This document shows, in pieces, positions 43,737-55,205 of a stretch of DNA of 64,000 bases; the stretch's first letter is position 1; every line of letters begins with the position of its first letter. Origin of the DNA: Notolepis coatsorum (lineage: Eukaryota > Chordata > Actinopteri > Aulopiformes > Paralepididae); contig OZ020589.1 of assembly GCA_963971535.1 (NCBI GenBank), positions 82,918,860-82,982,859 on the forward strand. Reading direction: 5' to 3'. A program made the position numbers and the translations under genes. The notes beneath the pieces were generated by a model. That model had not been told where the DNA came from. It searched no databases and worked only from the letters and a program-made list of their open reading frames with translations.

Positions 43737-44057
43737 ATGTCGGACAGCGACACCCCGAAGCCGGAGGTCAAAGCCGGGCCGTCCCGGGCGGAGCGACGAG
43801 ATGACCCGCCGGCCCCTCTCAAAGAGGAAGGAGAGAAAGCCGAGACGGTGCAGACTTTGGCCGCAGAAGTGGAGTTCCTAAAGGGTCAACTCCAAGACCA
43901 GGCGGGCGTCCTGGACCACCAGGCCGAACAACTGGAAAGGGCCAGGCGCCAGGAGTCGCTTGCAGCGGCGCAGGCCATGATCCTACAGCTCCCTCCAGCG
44001 CCCCTCCCGGTGGTGTACGTCCAACGAGAGCGGAAGTGCAGCGAATTCGGGTGGTGA
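43737..44057 (+). pseudogene. gag N-terminal part, ends in a frameshift
   Basis: The ATG at 43737 begins MSDSDTPKPE. A charged, proline-bearing leader is followed by a heptad-like helix (TLAAEVEFLKGQLQDQAGVL and on to about residue 85), a likely coiled coil for gag assembly. The frame closes at a TGA at 44055-44057. The capsid-like continuation is one frame over from about 44040, so a small indel there splits gag. The helical region and position directly after the LTR and primer site fit gag. Confidence 0.75.
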
Positions 44058-44079
44058 AAAGGAGAGAGGGGAACTGCCT

Positions 44080-45459
44080 GTGGAAGACTGGATCCAGGCC
44101 ATGAGGACCCATCTCCGTGCCAGTCGAGTGCCCACGGAGGAACAAGCGGAGGTCGTACAGCTTCACCTCAAAGGCGAAGCGAAGCAGATGGTACGCTTCC
44201 GGACGGAGGGAACTATCCCAGACATGGAAGGCTTGTTCGCGCTCCTCGAGGAAACCTATGGGGACAAGGTCCCGGTCAGCGTTCGACTGGGGGAGTTCTT
44301 CGACCGAAGACAGGCCGCCAGCGAGACCGTACGCCAATTCGCCTATGACCTGCAGGAGAGGATCCGTCGCCTACGACGTCGGGCGCCTACGCAGGTTGCC
44401 GACGCCGCTGCCCTGCTACAAGAGCGGTTTGTGGTAGGCCTCAGAGACGAGGCCCTGAGGAGAGAAATGCGGAAGTACATGAGAGAGGACGGGACGCGGC
44501 CGTTTCCTCAAGTCCTGAAGGCGGCGATCGATTGGTCGGAGGACGAGCTGGTCCTCCCCTCCGACAAGAGCTCCTCCCGGGGTTTAGTACACGGCGCGGC
44601 CGCGGAGAGACGAGAGGCCCCACCGAACGTCGACGCGCTGCAGGAAGCTATTCAGCAGCTCAAGGCAGGACAGGAACAGCTAGGTGCGCGCCAAGAGCAA
44701 CTATTCCTGGCCTTCCAACAGGAACGTGACGCGCCCCGGAGAGGTGCCACTGGGCGGCGACGCCGAGACGACGCGACCGCCGCCACACGGGAACCACCCC
44801 GCCGAGATGAAGAGGGCAGGCTGATCTGTTATGCCTGCAATCAGCCGGGCCACATCAGCAGGGATTGTCCCCGCTCAGCCCACGGGCCATGCCTAGCCAC
44901 TAACCCCGCCCCCGAAGCTCCGGGCCCGACAGGATACCGGCCCGTGTCACGAATAGCAGTGGACGTCGTCGCAGCCGGAGTCACCGACTCGGCTACAGAG
45001 GGCATTGGGATGCAGGACGTGCACGGGGACTGCCTCACCCTAGACGTTCAGATCGACGGGGTCGAGACCCGCTGCCTCTTCGATACAGGCGCCGAAGTCA
45101 CAACCATGAATGAGAGTCACTTCAGAAGACACTTCCCGCGGTCGAGGTTGACCCCCTCCAACTGGATCACCCTCATCGCCGCCAACGGGTTGGAGATCCC
45201 AGTGGTGGGGTGTCTATACGCCGAAGTAAAGTGCCTAGAGATGACGTTTGTGGGGAAATGCATATTCATCCTAAAGGACGACCCCGCCCGAGTGGCACCA
45301 GGAGACGCCGTCCAGGGACTTCTGGGCATGAACGTGCTCGGCGGGGTAGACGGCCTGTTCAGAGGAATCAAGGGGATGCGCCTGGCGAGCCGAAGACGGG
45401 TCGACGCTAAGAGCATCGCCATCCGCCGTATAGTCACCGCCATGGCCCAAGAAGCCTGA
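44080..45459 (+). pseudogene. gag capsid, zinc knuckle and protease region
   Basis: Counting from 44080, residues 1-150 hold a capsid-like helical domain (EDWIQAMRTHLRAS, QFAYDLQERIRRLRRR). Residues 250-263 are a CCHC zinc knuckle (CYACNQPGHISRDC) for RNA packaging. Residue 335 starts the aspartic protease motif DTG in CLFDTGAEVTT. There is no real start here because the frame is entered after the frameshift at about 44040. It ends with a TGA at 45457-45459, 21 nt before the next frame in the same phase, so gag-protease and pol are separated by one stop codon only. Confidence 0.85.
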
Positions 45460-45480
45460 GAGTGTACCGCCCCGGGAAGA

Positions 45481-47364
45481 ATGGGATACGTCAAAGTGGC
45501 CGGCCGAGAGCCGGTGGTTATTCCCCCACACAGCGAAGTGATCGTCTCAGGCCGCTGCGAGACGACGGTGGGGATGCGACGCCCCGTGATGCTAGAGAAC
45601 ACGCCAAGTGCTAACCTGCCCCCCGGAATGCTGGTGGCGAACGTGGTGACCTACGCCCGACAGGGAAGGGTGCCGGTGCGGGTGTTGAACCCGACTGACG
45701 TTGAGATGGTGCTCAGACCCAGGTCCAGGCTGGCGGAGCTCCACTGCCCCCGTCAAGTGCGGCCTAAGGAGAGGGTGACCGTGGAGGAAGTAGACGGAGG
45801 CGTCCGAGTGACTGCGATTGAGGCTCGAGACAGCCCGCCCGAGGTAGAGCTGTACGGAAGAGTCCGAGGACTGGCCGTGCCTGTGCAGGCGAATCTGCAA
45901 GATCTCACGCCGGCCCAAGTGAGCCGACTAAATCAAGTGCTGGAGAAACACAAGGCGGTGTTCTCCGTGGACGACGGAGACTACGGTTACACGACCACGG
46001 TCACTCACTACGTCCCCACCGGTAACGCATCCCCGATCAAGCAACGGCATCGCCGAATACCGCCTCACGTGTTTCAGGAGGTGAAGCGGCACGTACAAGA
46101 CCTGGTGGACCAGGGGGTGCTAGTAGAGAGCTGCAGTCCGTGGGCGTCACCGGCCGTGATCGTCATAAAGAAAGACGGCTCTGTGCGGTTCTGCTGTGAC
46201 TACCGCCGCCTCAATAACGTGACGCACCGAGATGCGTACCCCCTACCTCGTATTGAGGAGTCCCTAGACGCCTTGGGGCAGGCCAAGATCTTCTCCTCAC
46301 TCGACCTCACCGCTGGCTACTTCCAAGTGGCGGTGAAAGAAGAGGATCAAGAGAAAACAGCCGTCACGACGCCCTTCGGCCTCTATCAGTGGACCCGCAT
46401 GCCCTTCGGCTTGTGTAACGCACCCGCAACCTTCCAGCGGTTGATGACCGCCGTGCTGGGAGACCTGGCCTTCGACGTCCTACTTGTCTACTTGGACGAC
46501 GTCTTGGTGTTCGCCCGTGACTTCAAGAGCCATTGCCAGAAGTTAGACCTGGTGTTTGGACGACTGCGGGAACATGGGCTCAAACTCAAGCCCCGAAAGT
46601 GCTTCCTTCTGAAGACCGAGGTCAAATTCCTGGGGCACATCGTCTCCGCAGCCGGCATACAGGTCGACACCGACAAGGTGAAGGCGTTGGAGGACTGGCC
46701 AGCGCCACGCTCAGCGAAGGAGGTGAGGCAGGTTATCGGGTTCCTGTCCTATTATCGGCGGTTCGTGCCCCGCTTCGCCCAAGTGGCCCAGCCCCTGCAT
46801 GCCCTGATGGGAAAAGAAAAGAAGGGGTTCGCTAAAGGCCGGCCCGAGGCCTTCAAGTGGACTCTGCAGTGTCAGACGGCCTTCGATCATCTGCGGGAGT
46901 GCCTCTTGACGCCTCCGGTGCTGGCCTACCCCGACCTCCAACTCCCCTTCATAGTGACCACAGACGGGAGCTATTTGGGACTGGGAGCAGTACTAAGCCA
47001 GAAGCAAGAGGGCGTGGAGCGAGTCATCGCCTTTGCGAGCCGAGGTCTGCGGGGGTCCGAAAGGAATGACCAGAATTATAGCGCGTTCAAGCTGGAACTC
47101 CTCGCCCTGAAGTGGGCAGTCACTCAGAAGTTCCGAGACCTCTTGATGTACGCCCAGTTCACCGTGATCACCGACCATAACCCACTGAAACACCTAGGTA
47201 CGGCCAACCTGGGAGCAGTGGAGCAGCGCTGGAACTCTCAGCTCGCAGAGTACGACTTCGTGGTCCAGTACAAGCCTGGTCGACTCAACCAGAACGCCGA
47301 CGCCCTGTCTCGCATGCCGATGCGGACCAAACCTGAGGTAGAAGACACGAAAAAGACTTCCTAA
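45481..47364 (+). CDS. pol: reverse transcriptase and RNase H
   Basis: Open for 627 codons from an ATG. An N-terminal linker carries IPPHSEVIVSGR. RT follows with QRHRRIPPHVF, CSPWASPAVIVIKKDG, CCDYRRLNNVT, FSSLDLTAGYFQV (motif A), MPFGLCNAPATFQRLM and the catalytic YLDD at 337-340. The tether is next (FLGHIVSAAGI, QVIGFLSYYRRFVPRF), then RNase H (first catalytic D at 495 in TTDGSYLGLGAVLSQ, HNPLKHL, and the Ty3 hallmark NADALSRMP). It stops at a TAA at 47362-47364. All key RT and RNase H residues that I can see are kept. It shares its phase with gag-protease before it and integrase after it. Confidence 0.88.
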   Translation: MGYVKVAGREPVVIPPHSEVIVSGRCETTVGMRRPVMLENTPSANLPPGMLVANVVTYARQGRVPVRVLNPTDVEMVLRPRSRLAELHCPRQVRPKERVTVEEVDGGVRVTAIEARDSPPEVELYGRVRGLAVPVQANLQDLTPAQVSRLNQVLEKHKAVFSVDDGDYGYTTTVTHYVPTGNASPIKQRHRRIPPHVFQEVKRHVQDLVDQGVLVESCSPWASPAVIVIKKDGSVRFCCDYRRLNNVTHRDAYPLPRIEESLDALGQAKIFSSLDLTAGYFQVAVKEEDQEKTAVTTPFGLYQWTRMPFGLCNAPATFQRLMTAVLGDLAFDVLLVYLDDVLVFARDFKSHCQKLDLVFGRLREHGLKLKPRKCFLLKTEVKFLGHIVSAAGIQVDTDKVKALEDWPAPRSAKEVRQVIGFLSYYRRFVPRFAQVAQPLHALMGKEKKGFAKGRPEAFKWTLQCQTAFDHLRECLLTPPVLAYPDLQLPFIVTTDGSYLGLGAVLSQKQEGVERVIAFASRGLRGSERNDQNYSAFKLELLALKWAVTQKFRDLLMYAQFTVITDHNPLKHLGTANLGAVEQRWNSQLAEYDFVVQYKPGRLNQNADALSRMPMRTKPEVEDTKKTS

Positions 47365-47559
47365 CAATACCCGCGACCGGCACTCACACCCGTCAGGGTC
47401 TACCGGAACGGACCGCCTCCTTGTGCGCCCCCGCCTCAGTCGCCCGCGATGGCTACGTCCTGGTCCCAGCGGAAGAGGTACGGGCCCTGCTAGGCCCCGA
47501 GCGCCAGTGCTTGTCGGATAGCGACACAGAAAGGGAACAGCGGGTATGACTGGGCGGAA

Positions 47560-49179
47560 ATGCGGCAGCTACAGGCGGACGATCCCGAGTTGGGTCCGGT
47601 GTGGCGGGCAGTGACCCGGGGAGTCCCCCCCACCAACGTACAGTTAAAAGAGGGAGACCCGAGACTCCGCAAGTTATACGGGCAGTGGGAGCGGTTCCGT
47701 CTGCACCAACAAGTACTGTTTCGACGAGTCACTGACCCCCGGGACGGGGAGGAGGTTCTGCAGCTGGTGGTGCCCACGGCCCTGCGACGGAGGATCTAGG
47801 AGACCCAACACGAAGATGGAGGACACTACGGAGGGCAAGGGACAGTGGACCTGATGAGGCGAAGTTATTACTGGACCGGGATGGCAGAAGAGGTGAAGAA
47901 ATGGGTGCAGCAATGCAAGCGATGCGCATTAGCCCGGGACGTGTTTCCTAAAGCCCAGGCCCTGATGACCTGCACCAACGTGACAGCCCCCATGGAGGTC
48001 CTTGCTATGGACTTTACCGTGTTGGAAAGGTCAGTGGGTGGCTATGAGAACGTACTGGTACTGACCGACATGTTCACCAGATTCACTATTGCCATACCGA
48101 CCAAAGATTAGACGGCGAAGACCACCGCCGCCGCCATCATCAAGCATTGGTTTGTGTATTACGGTTGCCCTGCCCGACTCCATGCCGACCAAGGGCGTAA
48201 TTTCGAGTCGAGCGTCATCAAGGAACTCTGCCGACTGTACGGAATCTCCAAGAGCCGCACCACGCCTTACCATCCTCAGGGGAATGGGCAATGTGAGAGG
48301 TTCAACCGGACAATGCACGACATGCTGCGGAGTCTGCCCGCAGAGAAGAAGCGAGACTGGAAAGAGCACCTACCCGAGTTGGTACTCACGTACAACTGCC
48401 ATGTGCACTCCTCCACGGGGTACTCCCCCTTCTACCTGCTCTTCGGGAGAGACGCCCGAATGCCCCGAGATGTCCTGGGGGGACGAGACGTCATCCAGGA
48501 GGGAGCGGGGGACCTAGACGAGTGGGTACAGGGTCATCACGAGCGATTAAAGGCCGCTGCAGAGGCCGCCGAGGCCACGGCGAAGCAGGCGTCTCATCGA
48601 CGCAAGAGGATTTACGACAGGAAGAGCAGAGGTGCACTCCTGCGGGCAGGGGACCGAGTCCTGATACGCGACCACCGGACCCGGGGCCGTAACAAGATAC
48701 AAGACAAGTGGGAGCCTACGTCGTACGTGGTAGTGAAGCAGAGCCACGAAGGGACACCCGTGTTCACAGTCAGGCCCGAAGCAGGGGGCCCCGAGAGGAC
48801 CGTGCATCGAGACCAGCTCAAGACCTGTCCGTTTCCAGCCTCCGACCCAGAAGCAAGGGTGAGGGCCCCTCGACGGACCCCTGTGGCGCTGCGGAGCTCG
48901 TCCGAATCAGACAGTGGAGATGCTTTCGGGTGCCGCCGAGAACCGCATCCTAGGGCGTGTAACCACCCCAGGCCCGTGAGGGACGTCCCGGAAGAGGCAG
49001 CGAACGCTGGGTCAGACGCAGAGTCGACCCCATCGGGAGAAGAGGGGGAGGAAGGCGGAGACGGAGTCGAAGAGGAGGCCGCGGGCGGTCCACCGATGGC
49101 CCCGGAGGGCGAGGCCGTGGTCCATGACCCACCTACAGACACAGAAGAATCCGACGCGGAGTCGGAGGTGGGGAAGTAG
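47560..49179 (+). pseudogene. pol: integrase, broken by in-frame stops
   Basis: Same phase as RT but interrupted by TAG at 47797-47799 and TAG at 48109-48111; the 47365-47559 linker also has a stop. Parts in order: an N-terminal region (LQADDPELGPVWRA), the HHCC zinc finger (ending QQCKRC), the catalytic core with D in VLAMDFT, D in [11 protein letters not shown] and E in [11 protein letters not shown] (the DDE triad all present), and a chromatin-side domain ([10 protein letters not shown]...[16 protein letters not shown]-like). The last 100 residues or so form an acidic tail. With two stops in the domain it cannot give a full integrase. No envelope frame follows. Confidence 0.85.
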
Positions 49180-49430
49180 AACCCCCCAGAGTGGAACCAG
49201 CCCGGCCCCACAGGAGCACCAGAGGTCGGCTACCCGTTCGGTACCGCCAGGACTACGTGCTCAAGAGTGTGTTTGTTGAACAGTGTGTCCAGCTCATGAA
49301 GGAGTGTGTGAAACTGTTAGCATAAAGTACGAGTGTCGATTGATGTGTGAAACTGTTGGTCTCAGGACCGTTTTCATGCATGCGCTGGTTGTTGTTGTGG
49401 TTGTTAACTTGCAGAGGACTTAGCAAGTTC

Positions 49431-49444
49431 AAAGTGGGGGGAAA
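49431..49444 (+). other. Polypurine tract
   Basis: AAAGTGGGGGGAAA ends directly at the 3' LTR start (49445), as needed for plus-strand priming. Confidence 0.8.
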
Positions 49445-50582
49445 TGTAGCAGTCTGAAAAATATTGTATATTATTCAGGACTGCTGACTGGTGTTTTATA
49501 TCCCTTTTGTACACAAAGACATTCTAACTAGTTTCATTGATACTCACACGAACAATGACACAAGCGTCCCTTTCATAAGAGCACTGGAATATGGATTATA
49601 AATGACAGTACTGGATCATATTCTACAATGCGTCTCCCCTTGTGACTGGCAGGCGGGACCAGCAGGGGGCGGTAGCAGGCAGAGAGTGGCGGAGTGAGTT
49701 GGGAGGTGATATATGGAGGAGGCAAGCGGAAGCCGTTCTCTTCGGCAGTGACCTTGGACAACGAGTAGTCGCAGCTAACGGGGGCTCTGGAGAGTCCTGT
49801 TGCTGACGTTATGCCAGAGGGCCCTGTGAGATAGCAACGGGTGATAACAAGTACTGGCTAGTGGACACGATAGTATATGAACAATTAGTGCAGAGCCAGG
49901 CACTAGCAATCGGGTTATGATAGTTACTGTGTGCGGTATAAGTAACGTGCGGTTAACCAAGTATTCAAGTCTTTAACAACCGAGTTATAGTAGTTACAGT
50001 GTGCGGTATAGAGTGCGCGCACCAGGACGAGCGTGGGCCAACAACCATTCTGCTCCGGCTGACTTCGACCAGACCTGCACCCGGCTGCCTGCATTCAGCC
50101 TGCTCCGGCGGACTTCACTCAGACCTGCACCAGGCTGCCTGCGGCTTACGGGAGTTCCTCCCATCCAGCAGGGGTCGTCATCGCTCAGCACACGCTCTCA
50201 GCCGGCGCTGCCTCTCTGCCCAGCTCCGCCTGCTAACATCCTCGCCGAGAGCGTTCGACGCCATCTTGCCTCCCGGACAACAGTGGAGTGGCGAGGCGGC
50301 CATTTCGGATGAGTACAAATGAGCATTGATGCTCCCGATTCCTTATACAATACACAGTGTGGTGCAGCCTGCGGGCGAAAGTAACGTTGCTACTACCATT
50401 CCATAGGGGTACCCCGAACAATATATGCCGGCATTAAGATAGGACTTTACTGGTATTTTGTGGGCTCACTCTTTTGTTTCATTCCTTTTCTTTGAGCGTG
50501 ATAAGGTGTGTGTTTCATAATATTTCCCGTTCAGTGAATCCTTATATTTTCCTCCCCTATGTTCCCCCTTCCTTCCCCATAT
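49445..50582 (+). repeat. Ty3-type 3' LTR, left part
   Basis: Matches 41834-42989 of the 5' LTR and breaks at CCCCATAT, where a LINE begins. Confidence 0.92.
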
Positions 50583-53353
50583 GATCCAGCGGAGATCCTT
50601 TGTTGTGGCCGTGGCCAAAGCCAGGAGACGCCACGACGAAGAGGGAAGAGAGCCGGAGTCCGGAACAGACTGAGGTCCAAACGACACAGAACCACATTGC
50701 CCAGCATATTGTTGGCCAATGTGCAATCGATAGGAAATAAACTGGACGACATCAGAGCACGGATCCAATTCCAGAGGGACATTCGGGATTGTAACGTCCT
50801 CTGTTTCACAGAAACTTGGCTGAGTCCAGATGTCCCGAATCACGCAATAGAACCGGCAGACTACTTCTTCGTCCTTCGCAAGGACCGGACGGCAGAAGAG
50901 TCACTAAAGAAGAAAGGAGGCGGCATTGCCTTCATGATAAACAAGGAGTGGTGCGATGTAGGCAACGCAAAGGAACTGTCTAACCACTGCTCCCCAGACC
51001 TGGAGTTTATCACGATAAAATGTCGACCCTTCTTCCTCCCAAGAGAGTTAACGTCCATCATCCTCATCGGAGTGTACATTCCACCACACGCGAACACTGG
51101 GGTCGCACTTTCAAAACTTCACGACGAGGTAAACAAACTCCAGACAGCTAATGTTGACGCTGCCATTTTGGTTATGGGTGATTTCAACAGCGCGCGTCTT
51201 AAAAAGGTGTTGCCGAATTTCTATCAGCATGTGACCTGTCCCACCAGAGGCGAGAACATATTAGACCATGTATACTCGCAATTTAAGAATGGGTATAAGT
51301 CACAGGCTCTTAGTCCATTCGGTAAATCGGACCACGCCGCCATCTTTCTTTTGCCAAAGTACAAACAAAGTCTCAAGCAAACGCCGGTGGTCTCGCGAGA
51401 GGTTAAGCGTTGGGCCGTGACGTCAGAGGAGTCACTCCAAGCTGCACTTGAATGCACAGACTGGAGTGTATTCCGTGATAACACAGCCAATATTAACGAA
51501 TACACTGAAACGGTGCTTGACTATGTCTGTACTCTGGTAGAAGAAACAATCCCCTCCACCACAATTAAAATCTACCCAAATCAAAAGCCCTGGGTAGACA
51601 AATCCGTCCGTGAGGCTCTGAAAGTGCGCACATCAGCATACAACACCGGGCTGGAGACAGGCAACATGGAAGAACACAAGATGGCAAGATACAACGTCAG
51701 GAGAGCAGTAAAAGAGGCAAAACGGCGTTACAGGGATAAAGTTGAACTTCAGTTCGAACAGGCTGACTCTAGAGGCATGTGGCAGGGCCTCAGAACAATG
51801 ACAGATTACAAAGGCACCTCCCTCAAACTGAACAATGACATCTCCTTAGCAAATTATCTCAATTCCTTCTATGCAAGGTTTGAGGCTGTGAATAAAAACA
51901 CCAGCCTACAAACCACGGCAATGGGGGGGGGGGGGGGGGGTCTGCTGATGGAGACTCAGTGTTCAGGGTAACAGAGCATGAGGTGAGACGGATCTTTAAA
52001 AAAGTGAATATCAGGAAGGCAGCAGGACCGGACGGCATCCCCGGCCGCGTCCTAAAAGTATGTGCCGACCAACTGGCCCCGGTATTCACTGACATCTTCA
52101 ACCTGTCCTTGGAACAGGCTGTCATCCCCACCTGTCTGAAGAAGTCCACCATCATCCCTGTACCCAAAAAATCTATGCCCGCTTGCCTCAACGACTACCG
52201 CCCTGTAGCCCTCACCTCCATAGCCATGAAGTGCTTTGAGAAGCTAGTGAAGGGCTACATCTGTTCCTCCCTCCCCATCAACCTGGACCCTCTGCAATTT
52301 GCATATCGCCCCAACAGGTCCACGGAGGACGCCATAGCCCATGTGCTGCACACAGCAGCATCACACCTGGACAAGAGGCAGGGGAACTATGTGAGAATGC
52401 TGTTCATCGACTACAGCTCAGCATTCAACACCATAGTCCCCTCCAAACTCATAGCCAAGCTCAGGGACCTGGGCTTGAACTATGACCTCTGCCAGTGGGT
52501 CTTGGACTTCCTGACGGGCAGACCCCAGGTGGTAAGAGCAGGCAACTGCACCTCCTCATCCATCACGCTCAACATAGGGGCCCCCCAGGGCTGTGTTCTG
52601 AGCCCCCTCCTCTACTCCCTGTACACACATGACTGCGTAGCACAGCGGAACAACAACACCATCATCAAATTTGCTGATGACACAGTAGTGGTGGGCCTGA
52701 TCTCTGCCAACGACGAAAGGGCCTACCTGGAAGAGGTAGAGAACCTGTCACAGTGGTGTCAGGAGAACTGCCTCTCCCTGAACGTCAGCAAAACAAAAGA
52801 GATGATTGTGGACTTCAGGAGGTCGGGGGTCAAGGACTACAACCCCCTCAGCATCGACGGGGCACCGGTTGAGAGAGTGAACAGTTTCAAGTACCTCAGA
52901 GCCCACATATCCGAGGATTTGACATGGACCACACACATTGACACTGTTGTGAAGAAGGCACGACAACGCCTCTACTTCCTCAGGCGCTTAAGAAAGTTCC
53001 AAGTCAGTCAGAAGATCCTTAGGAACTTCTACTCATGTACAATAGAGAGCATCCTGACTGGCAACATCACCTCCTGGTTTGGGAATAGCACTGCACAAGA
53101 CCGTAGCAGACTACAAAGAGTGACACGTTCAGCCGAACGCACAATTGGAGGGGGGCTTCCCACCCTCCAGAACATTTACAACAAGCGGTGCAAGGGGAAG
53201 GCTAAGAGAATTATTAAGGACTCGAGCCACCCGAACAACTGCCTCTTTGAACTGCTGCGGTCAGGCAAGCGATACCGGAGTCTTAAGGCGAGCACAGAAA
53301 GACTCAGAAGAAGCTTCTATCCCCAGGCCATCAGGCTGCTAAACGAACAATAA
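50583..53353 (+). pseudogene. LINE endonuclease-reverse transcriptase frame, split by a poly-G frameshift
   Basis: The first part (to about 51922) is an APE-type endonuclease: LLANVQSIGNK, CFTETWL (catalytic E), GVYIPP, VMGDFNSA (D/N), and SDHAAI (catalytic SDH). It is followed by a linker and ANYLNSFYARF. The second part (from about 51941) is [40 protein letters not shown] (motif A), [33 protein letters not shown] (FADD) and [17 protein letters not shown]. It ends [12 protein letters not shown] at a TAA. The two parts are in different frames and meet at an 18-base G run (51923-51940). That is the only break I can see, so it may reflect slippage in the element or an assembly error. No certain native start codon: the frame is already open at the 5' junction. 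Confidence 0.88.
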
Positions 53354-53835
53354 ACACTATGCAACAACCATCAAATGCACACAGCACACACACCCACACG
53401 CACACACTCACTTAAACAAACAACACACTGCAGCACCCACTCTCCACACTTTAGATCACACAAACACACTTTATATTTATTGATAAAGGATTTGCACTAC
53501 AACTCGTACACCTACTGTAAATTGTACCTAAATTGCACCTCATCCTATTTCTGCCTTGCACTATATAGTATTGTATATTAGTACACTACACAGTATTGTA
53601 TATTATATGGTAACTCAGTTACGTCTACTCTGCATCGAACATTGTACATATGTCTATACTGAACACTGTGACCTCATTTTTTTACTTCTAATTTACATGC
53701 TATACTATGTTATTTTATTTCATACTTATCTTGTCTTGCACAGTCTCTGGAGCGTAACAGTAAGAAGCATTTTGTATAAAAGTATTCTGTACTTCTGTAT
53801 GACAACTATTAAAGAAACTTGAAACTTGAAACTTG
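50583..53835 (+). mobile_element. LINE inserted in the 3' LTR (jockey group, L2/Rex1-like)
   Basis: Starts GATCCAGCGG in the LTR and ends in an (AAACTTG)n tail. ATAT is duplicated at 50579-50582 and 53836-53839. The 5' LTR gives the empty-site sequence (CCCCATATTACCG), which proves the insertion and its edges. It is 3.25 kb long with endonuclease and RT but probably lacks the full 5' end. Confidence 0.92.
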
Positions 53836-54512
53836 ATATTACCGACCTGGAGCAGTATATGTAATCCCTTAGAGAAGGTAGATACTGTGTTCAGCCCAGA
53901 CGTGGGCAGCACTTAGTCTGGGTACTGTGAGAGCACTTGGTGCCTGGGTGTAATTATATAATTGATTTATGCCAGTGTAATTATTGTGTGTTGATACCCA
54001 TGGTGCAATAATCACCAGACGTAGCATTGTTGTAACTAGGCCACGTTACAATAACACTCATCCAGAACGGGAGCACTGTGTGTGTGTCTTTTATTGAGCC
54101 TAACCCTAACCCTTTGATGCGGGTAATATATCCATTATTAACCCCTTCCTATTCAACCTTCCATTTCCCACTGTAAGGTTTCTGGTGTTACTGAGGGAGG
54201 GTACTGCTTGCGGGGGGAACCAAGTTATTTCTTTACCATCCAGTCATTAGGTGTGGGGGGGCTAAGGAGACAATTGTGGAGGGTGAGGGTGTGTTGGGGA
54301 GTACTGCTGACTGCCCAAGAGAGAGGGAGGAAGACCAGAGTACCGGACCAGGTTTGTAAATCCTGGGCCTCATACACTCCCACTGCCAGCCTCCAGTTGA
54401 CGCTCCGGACCCCAAAGACGGAGGTGCAGCTGGCCAGAGTGCTACTGTGTCTCGCTACCTAGTGACCGTGCACCACAGTTCCCACGAAGCAGGGATAATC
54501 CACCCTGCTACA
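53836..54512 (+). repeat. Ty3-type 3' LTR, right part
   Basis: Continues the LTR from ATATTACCGACC to CTGCTACA, matching 42986-43669. Two CCCTAA units here against three in the 5' LTR. Confidence 0.92.
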
Positions 54513-54733
54513 TACGCTAGTACGCCCCCCTCGCTATGAGCGTAGCAGGACGCTGAAATGCAAATGCGTATCACAGTACTGCCTCCAGGAACAGCTGTTT
54601 CCGCGTGACTTTATGTGCGCTAAAGTTCTGGTAAGTATAAAGTGCTTAGAAATGCCGGTAAATGCTGGTTCATTCATCCTTTGAGGCACGCTTGCTGAGA
54701 GGATTTTATAATATTGTATTTTATAATAACAAA

Positions 54734-55205
54734 TCATGACAGCTTGTATAGCTCAACTGGTTAGTCCCCAGCCTTTGGACCATATGGTCCCCGGTTTGAA
54801 TATCTTGGATACTTCTTTTTTTTCTGTAATGTTAGTTAATTTATCCACTCTGGTTGATAAGATAAGATATTCCTTTATTGATCCCCTTGGGGTAATTCAG
54901 GCATCATAGCAGCATGGGGGGGGGGGGGGGGTACACAGGTAGTGAAAACAACACAAGCAGTGTAAACAAATAAGTCAATAGAATTGACTATCTAACCAAC
55001 TGAAATATACAGTATTCACAGTATCACAGTATTCACATAAGGTGCAGTATGCATAAGGTGGTGTTATTGTCCTTTTTGGGACACCAGAGTGGATAGATTA
55101 TTTAACGTTACGAAAAGAAAAAAAAGTAAGCAAGAGATTCGAACCGGGGACCATATGGTCCACAGGCAGGGCACTGTGCTATATAAGCTGTCATGAATTA
55201 TTACT
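54734..55205. repeat. Inverted tRNA-like repeats around a LINE 3' end
   Basis: The left arm (54734-54850) reads CATGACAGCTTGTATAGCTC, GGACCATATGGTCCCCGGTT and TTATCCACTCTGG. The right arm (55083-55205) is its diverged complement. Both arms contain box-B-like GGTTYGAAT, and the left has a box-A-like TAGCTCAACTGGTTAG, so each arm derives from a tRNA-like sequence. They could form a long hairpin. The spacer is filled by a LINE-B 3' end. Confidence 0.65.
54858..55075 (-). mobile_element. LINE-B 3' end, truncated copy
   Basis: GATAAGATAAGATATTCCTT, TATTGATCCCCTTGGGG and a G run match the LINE-B 3' UTR at 24547-24620. It lies in the spacer of the tRNA-like inverted repeat. Confidence 0.7.

Larger units (their letters stand above)
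41834..54512 (+). mobile_element. Ty3-type LTR retrotransposon, complete but decayed
   Basis: Has two LTRs, a primer-binding site, gag-protease, RT-RNase H, integrase and a polypurine tract in the Ty3 order (RT before integrase). The flanking duplication is TACG (41830-41833 and 54513-54516). There is no envelope gene. A LINE (50583-53835) lies inside the 3' LTR. Frameshifts and in-frame stops in gag and pol make it non-autonomous. It lies inside the inverted-repeat element and the outer hAT. Confidence 0.92.

Noticed and set aside
48612-49211. 199-codon minus-strand frame
   Set aside because: Shadow of the integrase C-terminal region on the plus strand.
54740-54810. Functional tRNA gene
   Set aside because: Box A and B are present, but the acceptor strands do not pair and the sequence forms half of a repeat pair.
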